64,000 nt of DNA from DASYTH01 sp045806965 (GCA_045806965.1 JBJMIG010000066.1:77585-141584); one strand, 5' to 3'; shown: positions 7,086 through 16,009, numbered from the stretch's first letter. Notes: generated by a model not told the origin, from the letters alone. A program made the numbers and translations.

Positions 7086-9662
7086 GTGACAGACCACCGC
7101 GATGAGCGGCATCGCCTGAGCGAGCCGGCATGGCCAGCGGGGGACGACCCCGACGCGACCCGTTGGCCCCGTCCCGACGTCCCCCAGGAGCGCACCGGCT
7201 TCTGGAGCCCCCTGTGGGAGGACGACAACGAGGTGCCGGCGCCCCGCCCGGCACGCGCCAGCGGCAGAGCGCCCGCCAACGGACATCCGAACGGACACGC
7301 CAACGGCAACAGCCGGCCCGAGCCCGGCCGGCCGGTGAGCCCGCCCGGCCAGCAGCCGACCACCGCGATCCGCCGGCCCGCTGCGCCCGCGCTGGACGGC
7401 GGCAAGACCGTGGAGCTGCCGAGGGACAACTCCGACGCCCCCACCGAGCTGCTGCCGCCAACGCCCGGGTTGGCCCGCCGCGAGCCGGACCTGCTCACCC
7501 ACCGCGACCCGGACTTCGACGAGGACGAGGATCTCCTCGACGACGAGGACAGCCCGCTCAGCGACGACGAGCGGCGCAAGCGGCGCAAGAAGATCTGGCG
7601 CCGGGTGCGTCGCACCATGTATGTGCTGCTCGTCCTGATGATCGTCGGCCCGGTGCTGGCGTTCTTCATCGCCTATCAGACGGTAGGCGTCCCGTCGCCG
7701 AGGGACATCCAGGCCGGTCAGATTCAGCCCGTGACCCTGCGCTACGCCGACGGCAGCGAGCTGGCCAAGATCGTGCCAGAGGGCGCGAACCGGACCTTCG
7801 TCGACTACAACGACATCCCGAAGCAGGTTCTCAACGCGGTGTTCGCCGCCGAGGACAACACGTTCATGTCCAACTCCGGCTTCGACCTCAGCGGTGTGCT
7901 TCGGGCCGGCTGGAACCAGCTCAGCGGCGGCACCGGCGGCGGCTCGACGATCACCCAGCAGTACGTCAAGAAGGCCACCGGCAACGAGCAGAAGACGATC
8001 AGCCGCAAGGCGCTCGAGGTGGTCACCGCCTACAAGATGAACCGGACGTACTCCAAAGAAGACATCATCACCGCCTACCTGAACACGATCTACCTGGGCC
8101 GCAACGCCTACGGCATCGCGGCCGCGGCGAAGGCGTACTACGGCAAGGAGCTCAAGGCGCTCACCCCGTCCGAGGCGGCGCTGCTGGCCGGCATGATCCA
8201 GGGCCCCGGCAAGTTCAAGGACAACGCCTACATGCAGCGGCGCTGGAACTACGTGATGGACCAGCTGGTGGCCAACAACTGGTTCCCGGCGGATCAGCGC
8301 AAGGTGGAGCAGTTCCCCACGCCGGTGCCCTACGAGCAGACCAAGACCAAGGCGCTGGCCGGCCCGCGCGGCCAGCTCCAGGCCGCGGTCTACGCCGAGA
8401 TCGCCGACGGTCCGACCGGGATGAACGAGGACGACCTAGCGCATGGCGGGTACATCGTCCAGACCACGATCGACCCGAAGGCGCAGTCCCTGGCCGAGAG
8501 CGCGGTGCAGGAGACCATGAAGGGCCAGCCGGAGAACCTGCAGCCCGGTCTGGTCGCGGTGGACCCCAACAACGGTGAGATCAAGGCCTACTACGGCGGC
8601 CGGGAGCTCGGCACCGACTGGGCCAGGATCCGACAGGAGCCTGGCTCCTCGTTCAAGCCGTTCGACCTGGTGGCCCTGCTGGAGACCGGCAAGGGTCTCG
8701 GCGAGGTGTTCGACGGCAGCTCGCCGCGCAAGTTCAAGGGCCAGGAGCGGCGCAACTCGGAGAACGCGCAGTGCCCGTCATGCAGCGTGGCCGAGGCGAT
8801 GAAGCGCTCGGTCAACACGGTGTTCTTCGACATCGCCCTGAATGTGCTGAACCCGCAGAAGGTGGCCGACGCGGCCAAGCAGGCCGGCATCACCTCGAAG
8901 CTGTCCGAGCCGGGCTCCCCGCCGACCGACGGCATCGCGATCGGCGGTGACAGCACCGAGGTGAGCACCATCGAGATGGCCGCCTCGTACGCCACGTTCG
9001 CCTCGCGCGGCACCTACCACGCGCCGCACCTGGTGGCCAAGATCCTCAACCCGGACGGCTCGGTCTACTGGCAGGCCCCGGACCAGGAGCGGGCGGCGTT
9101 CGACAGCAACCCGAAGACCAACGCGCAGATCGCCCGCAATGTCACCGAGGCGCTGCTGCCGGTGCCGGGGTACTCCAAGATCCCGTGCGCCGACGGTCGG
9201 CTGTGCGCCGGCAAGACCGGCACCCACCAGCTCGGCAAGACCGGCAAGAACGCCAAGGCCTGGATGGTCGGGTACACCCCCCAGATTTCCACGGCGGTGT
9301 CGCTGAGCGCGGAGAAGGGTGCGCCGATCGAGGACGCCAAGGGCGGCGACATCTTCGGTTCCCGGGTGCCTGGCGCGATCTGGAAGCGGTTCATGGACAA
9401 CTACCACAAGACGTTCAAGCTGCCCAAGGAGGACTTCGGCAAGTACGAGCCGATCGGCAAGGAGTCGCCCCTTTCGGCGGCCGCGTCGTCAGCCAGCTCC
9501 AAGCCGTCCAACCCGGGCCAGCAGCCGAACAACCCGACGACCTCCACCACGCAGCAGCCGGAGGACCCGCCGACCACGACCACCAAGCGGACCAGGATAC
9601 CCGGCCCGAGCGGGCCGACGACCATCCCCGGCCTACCCGGGCCGGGTGACGGTACCGGCTGA
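7086..9662 (+). CDS. ponA: class A penicillin-binding protein (transglycosylase/transpeptidase)
   Basis: A bifunctional peptidoglycan synthase of 858 residues. The first ~177 residues are a long disordered, Pro/Asp-rich cytoplasmic tail ending in a basic patch, followed by one transmembrane helix (about 178-197). The GT51 transglycosylase domain has its catalytic Glu in AAEDNTF (E256) plus GGSTITQQYVKK and AYLNTIYLGRNAYG. The transpeptidase domain has SSFKP (Ser near 521), SVN and KTG (K710). A Ser/Thr/Pro-rich tail of ~70 residues follows. It polymerises lipid II outside the membrane. The position after DUF5318 matches ponA1 of mycobacteria. Confidence 0.95.
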   Translation: MTDHRDERHRLSEPAWPAGDDPDATRWPRPDVPQERTGFWSPLWEDDNEVPAPRPARASGRAPANGHPNGHANGNSRPEPGRPVSPPGQQPTTAIRRPAAPALDGGKTVELPRDNSDAPTELLPPTPGLARREPDLLTHRDPDFDEDEDLLDDEDSPLSDDERRKRRKKIWRRVRRTMYVLLVLMIVGPVLAFFIAYQTVGVPSPRDIQAGQIQPVTLRYADGSELAKIVPEGANRTFVDYNDIPKQVLNAVFAAEDNTFMSNSGFDLSGVLRAGWNQLSGGTGGGSTITQQYVKKATGNEQKTISRKALEVVTAYKMNRTYSKEDIITAYLNTIYLGRNAYGIAAAAKAYYGKELKALTPSEAALLAGMIQGPGKFKDNAYMQRRWNYVMDQLVANNWFPADQRKVEQFPTPVPYEQTKTKALAGPRGQLQAAVYAEIADGPTGMNEDDLAHGGYIVQTTIDPKAQSLAESAVQETMKGQPENLQPGLVAVDPNNGEIKAYYGGRELGTDWARIRQEPGSSFKPFDLVALLETGKGLGEVFDGSSPRKFKGQERRNSENAQCPSCSVAEAMKRSVNTVFFDIALNVLNPQKVADAAKQAGITSKLSEPGSPPTDGIAIGGDSTEVSTIEMAASYATFASRGTYHAPHLVAKILNPDGSVYWQAPDQERAAFDSNPKTNAQIARNVTEALLPVPGYSKIPCADGRLCAGKTGTHQLGKTGKNAKAWMVGYTPQISTAVSLSAEKGAPIEDAKGGDIFGSRVPGAIWKRFMDNYHKTFKLPKEDFGKYEPIGKESPLSAAASSASSKPSNPGQQPNNPTTSTTQQPEDPPTTTTKRTRIPGPSGPTTIPGLPGPGDGTG

Positions 9663-9682
9663 GCCGGCCCGAACACGCCCCG

Positions 9683-9688
9683 TACCAT
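9683..9688 (+). promoter_or_regulatory. -10 element (TACCAT) for a leaderless glycosyltransferase mRNA
   Basis: TACCAT is 7 nt upstream of the GTG at 9696, consistent with transcription starting at the start codon. It lies in the short gap after ponA, so the glycosyltransferase can be transcribed independently. Confidence 0.5.
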
Positions 9689-9695
9689 CGCGCGC

Positions 9696-11300
9696 GTGCA
9701 GGGTGAATCGGGGGCCATGACGGACGAGGACACCGGGACCGCCGATGATCCGGACACGCTGACGCTGACTCCGGCCGATCGCGTGGTGCCGTCCTGGTCG
9801 GAGCCGCTGGCGGCGGGAGCGTCCGAGCCGTTCGGCGGGCCGCTCGGGCGGCACGCGGTGATCGGACGGCACTGGTTCTGGACGCCGCTGCGGGTCTGCC
9901 TGCTGCTCGCCGTGGCCACCCTGGCCCTCGGCTGGTTCGGCAAGGCGGCCTGCGCCCAGCAGTACTACAACGCGGACTCGAAGCAACTGGAACTGGACTG
10001 GCGGTCGAACCGCGCGTTCAGCGCCATGTGCTACTCCGACATCATCCCGCTGTACTCGGCGGAGCGGTTGAACCAGGGCGGGTTCCCGTACCGGACCAAG
10101 TGGGTCGACGACGAGGGCAAGCCAACCGCGCACGACCGGTACATGGAGTACCCGGTGCTCACCGGGATGTTCCAGTGGGTCAACGCCAAGCTGGCCCAGG
10201 GCTGGGTGCGGCTTGCCGACTCGCCGTGGATTCCGACCGGGCTGCCGGTGGTGGTGTACTTCGACATCAACGCGTTCTGGCTGGCCCTTGCCTGGCTGGT
10301 GACCGTCTGGGCAGTGGCCCGCACGGCTCGGCGCCGGCCGTGGGACGCCGTGCTGGTGGCCGTCTCACCGCTGGTCGCGGTGCACGCCTTCACCAACTTC
10401 GACACCCTGGCCACCGCGTGCGCCGCGGCCGGGATGCTGGCCTGGGCGCGAAAGCGTCCGGTGCTGGCCGGCGTGCTGCTCGGCATCGGCGGCGCGGCCA
10501 AGCTGTATCCGCTGTTCCTGCTCGGCCCGTTGCTGGTGCTGTGCATCCGGGCCGGCCGGACCGCCGCCTGGCGATCCGCCGCGGTCAGCGCGGTGCTGGC
10601 CTGGGTCGCGGTGAACGTGCCCATCTGGTACGCCTACCGCGACGGTTGGTGGGAGTTCTTCCGGCGCAACAGTTTGCGCGGCGCGGATCCGGACTCGATC
10701 TACAACGCGATCACCCAGTGGAGCGGGTGGGGCGGGTTCGACGGGCGGCTCGATTTCCAGCAGACGCCGACCCTGCTGAACGCGGTGAGCGCGGCGCTGT
10801 TCATCGCCTGCTGCCTCGGGGTCGCGTTCGTGACCTTGCACGCGCCCGTCCGGCCGCGCGTCGCCCAGCTGGGTTTCCTTGTGGTGGCCGGCTTCCTGCT
10901 GACCAACAAGGTGTGGAGCCCGCAGTACTCACTGTGGCTGGTGCCGCTGGCCGTACTGGCCGTGCCGAGATGGAAGCCGCTGCTGGCCTGGATGACCATC
11001 GACGCGCTGCTCTGGGCGCCGCGGATGATGTTCTATCTCGGGGTGGATCCGCAGAACGCGAAGAAGGGCCTGCCGATCGACTGGTTCCTCGGCGCGGTGC
11101 TGGTCCGCGACGCGATCGTGCTCGGGCTGTGTGTGCTGGTGATCTACGAGATCTACCACCCGGCCAGGGATCTGGTCCGGCAGGCCGGCGACGACGATCC
11201 GGCCGGCGGGGTGCTGGACGGCGCGCCCGATCGTTTCACGTTGAACATCGCGAAACCGGGCTCAACGGTCGGCGAGCCGGCGGACCAGCTTCAGCCCTGA
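9696..11300 (+). CDS. GT87-like polytopic membrane glycosyltransferase
   Basis: A 534-residue membrane protein with an N-terminal cytoplasmic tail (~60 residues) and about a dozen hydrophobic helices. It belongs to the GT87/DUF2029 group of polyprenyl-phosphate-sugar-dependent mannosyl/arabinosyl-type transferases. The first extracytoplasmic loop has CYSDIIPLY, FPY and EYPVLTG. The same pattern occurs in the second glycosyltransferase at 11648-13144, so the two are paralogues. The position after ponA equals Rv0051 of M. tuberculosis. GTG at 9696 is supported by a -10 hexamer; ATG at 9717 is an alternative. The 3' end overlaps a convergent gene by 39 nt. Confidence 0.8.
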   Translation: MQGESGAMTDEDTGTADDPDTLTLTPADRVVPSWSEPLAAGASEPFGGPLGRHAVIGRHWFWTPLRVCLLLAVATLALGWFGKAACAQQYYNADSKQLELDWRSNRAFSAMCYSDIIPLYSAERLNQGGFPYRTKWVDDEGKPTAHDRYMEYPVLTGMFQWVNAKLAQGWVRLADSPWIPTGLPVVVYFDINAFWLALAWLVTVWAVARTARRRPWDAVLVAVSPLVAVHAFTNFDTLATACAAAGMLAWARKRPVLAGVLLGIGGAAKLYPLFLLGPLLVLCIRAGRTAAWRSAAVSAVLAWVAVNVPIWYAYRDGWWEFFRRNSLRGADPDSIYNAITQWSGWGGFDGRLDFQQTPTLLNAVSAALFIACCLGVAFVTLHAPVRPRVAQLGFLVVAGFLLTNKVWSPQYSLWLVPLAVLAVPRWKPLLAWMTIDALLWAPRMMFYLGVDPQNAKKGLPIDWFLGAVLVRDAIVLGLCVLVIYEIYHPARDLVRQAGDDDPAGGVLDGAPDRFTLNIAKPGSTVGEPADQLQP

Positions 11301-11651
11301 CCAGACCTCGTCAATCGCACAGACCTTCACGTCCACCAGGCCGCCGGCCAGAGCGTGCTCCCGCACCACGTTCCCGGTCAGGTCGGTGGACACCCCGGAG
11401 GACTTCTTCGGCCAGGCGATCCACAGGGCGCCGTTGACCACGATCCGGTCGACCGCCGTCGCCCAGCCGCGCTGGAGGTCGGCCAGCGAGGGGCAGAACA
11501 TCAGCAGCACGTCATAAGGTTCCCGGCCGGCCCGGGTGTGGTGTGGACAGTCCAAGGCGAACCCGTCGGGCGCGCCGGCGACCAGCACCCGGCTGGTGTC
11601 CTTGATGCCGAGCTTGACGGTCAGCGGCTTGCCGGAGTATCCCGCGGTCAC
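11262..11651 (-). CDS. DUF3052 family protein
   Basis: A 129-residue soluble actinobacterial protein of unknown function. It has the family features GYSGKPLTVKLGIKDTSRVLV at the start, a central VLLMFCPSLADL segment and WIAWPKKSSGV, followed by NVVREHALAGGLVDVKVCAIDEVWSGLKLVRR; the last block is the best conserved. It resembles a degraded Rossmann-like fold. The GTG start overlaps the upstream glycosyltransferase stop by 4 nt (GTGA), so it is the third gene of nfo-GT87-DUF3052. It runs 39 nt into the end of the convergent glycosyltransferase gene. Confidence 0.8.
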   Translation of the reverse strand: MTAGYSGKPLTVKLGIKDTSRVLVAGAPDGFALDCPHHTRAGREPYDVLLMFCPSLADLQRGWATAVDRIVVNGALWIAWPKKSSGVSTDLTGNVVREHALAGGLVDVKVCAIDEVWSGLKLVRRLADR

Positions 11652-13144
11652 GCCGGCGCCCGAGCGCCCGCGGCTGGCAGCCTGGGAAGGTCCTCGTCCA
11701 CAGTGGACCGCGCGGTGAGGAACACGAAGAACAACGCGGCAAGCAGCGCCGCCCGGCCCCAGACACCGACCATCACGGCCTGTGCGGCCAAGCCGTCGAA
11801 GATGCCGCTGTGTTTGCCCCAGACAATCTCGTAGTACCACCGGAAGATCCCGATGCCCATGGCCAGGTCGGCGACGAAGTAGGCGAGAATCCAGCCCCAG
11901 CGAATCCGCAACAGCACGAACATGGGCACCAGCCAGAGCGTGTACTGCGGCGAGTGAACCTTGTGCAGCAACAGGAATCCGCACAGCATCGCGGCGGACA
12001 CCGGCACCCACGGGTAGGTGCCCTCGCGCTGGTAGCGCGCCCAGCCGATCGCGCAGGCGAGCACGAACGCGATCAGCATCGAGGTCAGTGACATCAGGCT
12101 GATCAGGTCCTGCACGCCGGCGTTGTCCGGGTTGGAGTCCGGCCGCAGACCCCAGAACCAGATCGAGTTGGTGGTGATGTCCGCCTTGCGCTGCCACTGG
12201 AAGACGAACGACGCCTGCCAACCCTCGAACCCCGCGATCGCGAACGGAAGGTTGATCAGGATCGCGGTGCCGAGCGCGGTCCCGGCCACCCGGAACGCGC
12301 CGGCGACGTTCCACCGCCGGCCCGGCGGCAACTCACCTCCCCGGTTGCCGCCGGTGAGCACGTACAACGCCAGCGGCAGCACGAAGATGGCCGGATAGAG
12401 CTTGAACGCGAAGCCGACCCCGAGCAGCACCGCCGCGAACATGGCGCGGTTGATCAGCGGCCGGTCCGCCCCGGCCCGGCCCCAGCCGCGGTGCAGCACG
12501 TAGACCGCGGCGACCGCGCAGGCCACCACCGGCAGCTCCCAGTTGTGAAACGCGTAGAGCACCAGCGGCGGCCCGATCGCCCAGACCAGTGCCCGCCAGC
12601 GGGAGAGCTTGCCGAGCAGCCAGGCGGTGAACAGGCCGAACGGGGCCAGCAGGATCGCCGAGGCGAGCAGGAACTGGGCGTCGTTGGTGGCGAACCTGGC
12701 GGAGAACCACATCAGCAGGCCGGTCAGCACCGGGTACTCCACGACGCCGCCGATCAGGTGGCCGTCCTCAGTGAGCTTGCCGTGCACGTACGGGAAGACG
12801 TGCCGGTCGATGTCCCGGCCGATCCAGAGGTACTGGATGTCGGAGTAGCAGACGTCTTCCTTGTTGCGGCGCTCGTACTCCACGGTGCTCACGCTGCGGC
12901 CCCACTGGTCGAAGCTCGGCCCGGTGCACCGGTTCTTGTTGACGAAGCCGAGCACCATGGTGATCCCGCAGAGCAGCACCAGCACGGCGAGCGCGGTCCG
13001 GCCGAGGCGCGCGCCGGTGCCGGCGCGCTCGCCTGGTTCCGGAACCGGCGAGGTCGCCGCTCCGGGCACCGGGTTGTCCACGCTCTCCGTCCGGTTTGCC
13101 TTTCCTGACATGGGTACCGCCGCATCGGCCGACACGGCCCTCAC
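11648..13144 (-). CDS. GT87-like polytopic membrane glycosyltransferase (second copy)
   Basis: A 498-residue membrane protein with a ~45-residue cytoplasmic tail and about 12 hydrophobic helices. The first loop carries CYSDIQYLW, FPY and EYPVLTG as in the convergent paralogue at 9696-11300. Further helices resemble lipid-linked sugar transferases (GT-C fold), which act on the outer face of the membrane. GTG at 13144 overlaps the nfo stop by 4 nt; ATG at 13111 is an alternative. The GTGA junctions at both ends indicate tight translational coupling of the three-gene unit. The acceptor is unknown; wall polysaccharide or lipoglycan is plausible. Confidence 0.75.
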   Translation of the reverse strand: MRAVSADAAVPMSGKANRTESVDNPVPGAATSPVPEPGERAGTGARLGRTALAVLVLLCGITMVLGFVNKNRCTGPSFDQWGRSVSTVEYERRNKEDVCYSDIQYLWIGRDIDRHVFPYVHGKLTEDGHLIGGVVEYPVLTGLLMWFSARFATNDAQFLLASAILLAPFGLFTAWLLGKLSRWRALVWAIGPPLVLYAFHNWELPVVACAVAAVYVLHRGWGRAGADRPLINRAMFAAVLLGVGFAFKLYPAIFVLPLALYVLTGGNRGGELPPGRRWNVAGAFRVAGTALGTAILINLPFAIAGFEGWQASFVFQWQRKADITTNSIWFWGLRPDSNPDNAGVQDLISLMSLTSMLIAFVLACAIGWARYQREGTYPWVPVSAAMLCGFLLLHKVHSPQYTLWLVPMFVLLRIRWGWILAYFVADLAMGIGIFRWYYEIVWGKHSGIFDGLAAQAVMVGVWGRAALLAALFFVFLTARSTVDEDLPRLPAAGARAPA

Positions 13145-13911
13145 CGTCCCACGGCCTCACGCAGGAACGAGATGTCCTCCGCCTGGCCCTCGGCCGGAGT
13201 CTCCACGACGACCGGTGCGCCGGCCGCGGTGACCACACTCGCGAGCTGCTCGGGGTCGATCGTGCCAGCCTTGATGTTGGCGTGCCGGTCCCGCCACGAG
13301 CCGAACTCGTCCCGGGAGTTGTTCAGGTGCACCAGGTCGATACGCCCGGTGATCGCCTTCACCCGGTCAACGATCCCGACCAGGTCCTCGCCCGCGGCGA
13401 ACGCGTGACAGGTGTCCAGGCAGAAGCCGGCGCCGAACTCGGCCACCTCGTCCCACAGCCGGGCCAGCATGTCGAAGCCCCGAGCCATCGCGTTGTCGCC
13501 GCCCGCGGTGTTCTCGATCAGGATGGGCAGCGGGAAGCCGCCGTCCGCGGCCTGGCGTTCGAAGAACTTGCGCCAGTTGACCAGGCCGGCCGCCGGATCC
13601 TCGCCCCTGGCCACGTGCCCGCCGTGGACGACGAGACCGGCGGCGCCGATCTTCGCGGCCACGTCGGCGTGCTGCGCCACGGTCTTGCGGGACGGGATCC
13701 GGATCCGGTTGTTCATCGAGGCGATGTTGACCGGATAGGGGGAATGTACGAACACGGTCAGTCCGGCCTCGTGCAGCGCGTCGGCCTGGGGGTGCGGCTT
13801 GGGCGCCGTCCAGCTCTGCGGGTCGCCAAGGAAGAACTGAACCACCTCGGCCTGACGCTCGAGGGCGCCGCCAAGCACGTCCTCGGCGTGGATGTGGGCG
13901 CCTATGCTCAT
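13141..13911 (-). CDS. nfo: deoxyribonuclease IV (AP endonuclease)
   Basis: Endonuclease IV cuts 5' to abasic sites in base-excision repair using three zinc ions. The 256-residue TIM barrel has the family start MSIGAHIHAEDVL, VHSPYPVNIAS, VHGGHVARGED, ILIENTAGG (Glu ligand), FCLDTCHAFAAG and LVHLNNSRDEFGSWRDRHANI, which supply the His/Glu/Asp zinc ligands. I chose ATG at 13911 because family proteins begin here and TAGGCT lies 8 nt upstream; an in-frame ATG at 13956 would add 15 residues. It heads an operon with a glycosyltransferase and a DUF3052 gene, an unexpected partnership. Confidence 0.92.
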   Translation of the reverse strand: MSIGAHIHAEDVLGGALERQAEVVQFFLGDPQSWTAPKPHPQADALHEAGLTVFVHSPYPVNIASMNNRIRIPSRKTVAQHADVAAKIGAAGLVVHGGHVARGEDPAAGLVNWRKFFERQAADGGFPLPILIENTAGGDNAMARGFDMLARLWDEVAEFGAGFCLDTCHAFAAGEDLVGIVDRVKAITGRIDLVHLNNSRDEFGSWRDRHANIKAGTIDPEQLASVVTAAGAPVVVETPAEGQAEDISFLREAVGR

Positions 13912-13919
13912 GGACAACG

Positions 13920-13925
13920 AGCCTA
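13920..13925 (-). promoter_or_regulatory. -10 element (TAGGCT) for leaderless nfo mRNA
   Basis: On the minus strand TAGGCT is 8 nt before the nfo ATG and no Shine-Dalgarno sequence is present. Confidence 0.5.
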
Positions 13926-14064
13926 GTAGGTGGCGAAATGCTGCCACCGCGCTCATTGCCGCTAGGCCGAATGGGGCAATAGCGCTGTGCGCGTCACCAG
14001 GTCAGGTTACCGTCGTTCTCAGTACAGGAGCTACTCGCGAGTATCTAAGCCGGGAGGGATGACG

Positions 14065-15057
14065 ATGCGGCAGCGTGTGAAGAGGTTTGCCGCCGCGCTG
14101 ACCCTGGCCTTCGCCGGGTCCGCCACGGCGATGCTGGCCGGCAGCGCCGCCGCCGCGGCGGCCCCGCCCATCGTCATCGGCAGTTGCGCCACCTCCGTGC
14201 AGGGCACCCCCGGCCAACCCGTCTCCCTCAGCCCGAGTGCGGTGCTCGGCGTGGTGACCGACGCGGTGCGGACCGTGCCGCTGGTCGGCCCGGTTCTGGC
14301 GGGCCAGGTCGCACCGGTGTTCGCCGGCCTGCCGCCCATCCCGATCGGCGCGCTGCCCACCGGGACCGGCTACATCTCCGGCGGCACCATCGCCAACCAG
14401 GTGGTCGCGGCGCTGCGCACCATCCCGCTGCTCGGCGGCGTGATCGGCACCGTGGCCGGCACCGTGCAGGGCAGCCTGACCAGCATGTGCGGGGTCGCGG
14501 TCACCGGGGTGAACCAGGCGGCGGCGCCGGTGCAGGACGGCGCCAAGGCGGTCGCGGACGCCTCGGCACAGGCCACCGGCGGGTTGCTGCCGGGCGGCGG
14601 GCCCGGCGGCGCGACTCCGCCAGGTACCGGGCTACCCGGCGGGACCAACCCCGGCGGCGGTTCCGGCGGCGCCGGCACCACCACGGGGAGTGGACCGAAC
14701 CAGCCCAACCAGCCGGTGCTCGGCGGCGCCCCTGGCGGCGGTTTCGACCTCGGCCAGTTCTGGACCGGCCGCTCACCGATGGCCGACTACAGCTCCATCC
14801 CGTTCGCCAAGGCCGGCCTGTTCTCCCCGGCACCCGGCGTGCGCTACGGCGGCGCGGTGACCGGCTACTCGCCCCAGTTCGGCATCCTCGGCAGCGGCGC
14901 CCCGGACGGCGTGCAGGCCGCCGGGCACGCCGAGGGACTGCGCCCGCCGACCGGCGCCGGGATCGCCTTCCCGATCCTGCTCGCGGTGTTCGCCCTGTCC
15001 GGCGTGACCGCGGCGCTGGTCCGCACCTGGGTGCTCCGTCGGGCCCCGCTGGCCTGA
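14065..15057 (+). CDS. secreted or membrane-anchored Gly/Pro-rich protein
   Basis: A 330-residue exported protein without a recognised domain. A signal peptide (MRQRVKRF then a hydrophobic Ala-rich stretch ending AAAAAAP, about residues 1-34) is followed by repeated TVPLVGPVLAG / TIPLLGGVIG segments. A low-complexity Gly/Pro/Thr linker follows (about 170-225), and a C-terminal hydrophobic helix (about 300-320) with a short basic tail looks like a membrane anchor. No LPXTG is present. I chose ATG at 14065 because GGGAGGG lies 6 nt upstream. It stands alone between nfo and the rpsF operon, so it is probably a surface protein with its own promoter. Confidence 0.7.
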   Translation: MRQRVKRFAAALTLAFAGSATAMLAGSAAAAAAPPIVIGSCATSVQGTPGQPVSLSPSAVLGVVTDAVRTVPLVGPVLAGQVAPVFAGLPPIPIGALPTGTGYISGGTIANQVVAALRTIPLLGGVIGTVAGTVQGSLTSMCGVAVTGVNQAAAPVQDGAKAVADASAQATGGLLPGGGPGGATPPGTGLPGGTNPGGGSGGAGTTTGSGPNQPNQPVLGGAPGGGFDLGQFWTGRSPMADYSSIPFAKAGLFSPAPGVRYGGAVTGYSPQFGILGSGAPDGVQAAGHAEGLRPPTGAGIAFPILLAVFALSGVTAALVRTWVLRRAPLA

Positions 15058-15079
15058 GCTAGACTTTCCCCGGTAGACC

Positions 15080-15122
15080 CCTCCTGCCACGGAGAGTCCG
15101 TGGCCGCCGAGTCCACAGGAGG
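15080..15122 (+). promoter_or_regulatory. rpsF leader: candidate S6:S18-binding autoregulatory RNA
   Basis: CCTCCTG (15080-15086) pairs with CAGGAGG (15116-15122), which contains the rpsF Shine-Dalgarno sequence. Inside it CCACGGA (15087-15093) and TCCGTGG (15097-15103) form a second perfect stem. A one-sided bulge CCGCCGAGTCCA (15104-15115) contains CCG trinucleotides. A CCG-containing bulge in a helix before rpsF is the known hallmark of the S6:S18 mRNA-binding element. Assignment is by structure only. Confidence 0.65.
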
Positions 15123-15134
15123 TGAGTGGTCTTC

Positions 15135-15431
15135 ATGCGTCATTACGAGGTCATGGTCATCCTCGATCCCACTCTCGACGAGCGGACGGTTCAGCCGTCG
15201 CTAGAGACCTTTCTCAATGTCATCCGGACGTCCGGCGGCAACGTCGAGAAGGTCGACATCTGGGGTAAGCGCCGGTTGTCGTTCGAGATCAACAAGCACG
15301 CCGAGGGCATCTACGCGGTGCTCGACGTGAACGCGGAACCGGACGCGGTCAAGGAGTTGGACCGTCAGCTGTCGCTTCAAGAGTCGGTGCTGCGGACTAA
15401 GGTCATGCGGCGCGACCCCGCCGGGGCCTGA
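15135..15431 (+). CDS. rpsF: 30S ribosomal protein S6
   Basis: A 98-residue protein that starts MRHYEVMVILDP, exactly as actinobacterial S6 proteins do, and ends with the conserved LRTKVMRRD block. S6 binds S18 and 16S rRNA in the platform of the 30S subunit. ATG at 15135 is preferred over an in-frame GTG at 15126, which would crowd the AGGAGG at 15117-15122. It is the first gene of rpsF-ssb-rpsR-rplI, and its leader can fold to hide the Shine-Dalgarno sequence. Confidence 0.97.
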   Translation: MRHYEVMVILDPTLDERTVQPSLETFLNVIRTSGGNVEKVDIWGKRRLSFEINKHAEGIYAVLDVNAEPDAVKELDRQLSLQESVLRTKVMRRDPAGA

Positions 15432-15449
15432 TACCTGAGGAGGCACGCG

Positions 15450-15953
15450 ATGGCTGGTGACACCATGGTGACCGTGATCGGCAACCTGACCGCCGATCCC
15501 GAGCTTCGGTTCACGCCGTCCGGCGCGGCGGTGGCGAGCTTCACCGTCGCCTCGACGCCACGCACGTTCGACCGGCAGAGCGGCGAATGGAAGGACGGCG
15601 AGGCGCTGTTCCTGCGCTGCAACATCTGGCGGCAGGCCGCGGAGAACGTGGCCGAATCGCTGACCCGCGGCGCCCGCGTGATCGTCAACGGCCGCCTCAA
15701 GCAGCGCTCGTTCGAGACCCGCGAGGGCGAGAAGCGCACCGTCGTCGAGTTGGACGTGGAAGAGATCGGCCCGTCGCTGCGCTACGCCACCGCCAAGGTC
15801 AACAAGGTGAGCCGGGGCAGCGGTGGCGGCGGCTACGGCTCGGGAAACGGTCCCTCCGCGCCGCCGGACGACCCGTGGGGCTCGGCCCCGCCGGCCGGTT
15901 CCGGTTCCACCGCCGGCGGCGGCGGCGGATACGCCGATGAGCCACCGTTCTGA
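15450..15953 (+). CDS. ssb: single-stranded DNA-binding protein
   Basis: SSB coats single-stranded DNA in replication, repair and recombination. The 167-residue protein has an N-terminal OB fold (residues 1-~115: MVTVIGNLTADPELRFTPSG, WRQAAENVAESLTRGARVIVNGRL). A Gly/Ser/Pro-rich flexible linker follows, and the acidic tip YADEPPF is the docking peptide for partner proteins. Length and arrangement are those of the main actinobacterial SSB encoded between rpsF and rpsR. AGGAGG is 5-8 nt upstream of ATG 15450. Confidence 0.97.
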   Translation: MAGDTMVTVIGNLTADPELRFTPSGAAVASFTVASTPRTFDRQSGEWKDGEALFLRCNIWRQAAENVAESLTRGARVIVNGRLKQRSFETREGEKRTVVELDVEEIGPSLRYATAKVNKVSRGSGGGGYGSGNGPSAPPDDPWGSAPPAGSGSTAGGGGGYADEPPF

Positions 15954-16009
15954 CCTGATCGACCCGCACCAACGCACGTTCCACGAACTTCCCATTCAGG
16001 AGTACCGCC

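Noticed and set aside
11233..11247. GTTTCACGTTGAACA, a parS-like sequence inside a glycosyltransferase gene
   Set aside because: Two mismatches break the palindrome and it is about 47 kb from the parAB sites; the bases are explained by coding for R-F-T-L-N.
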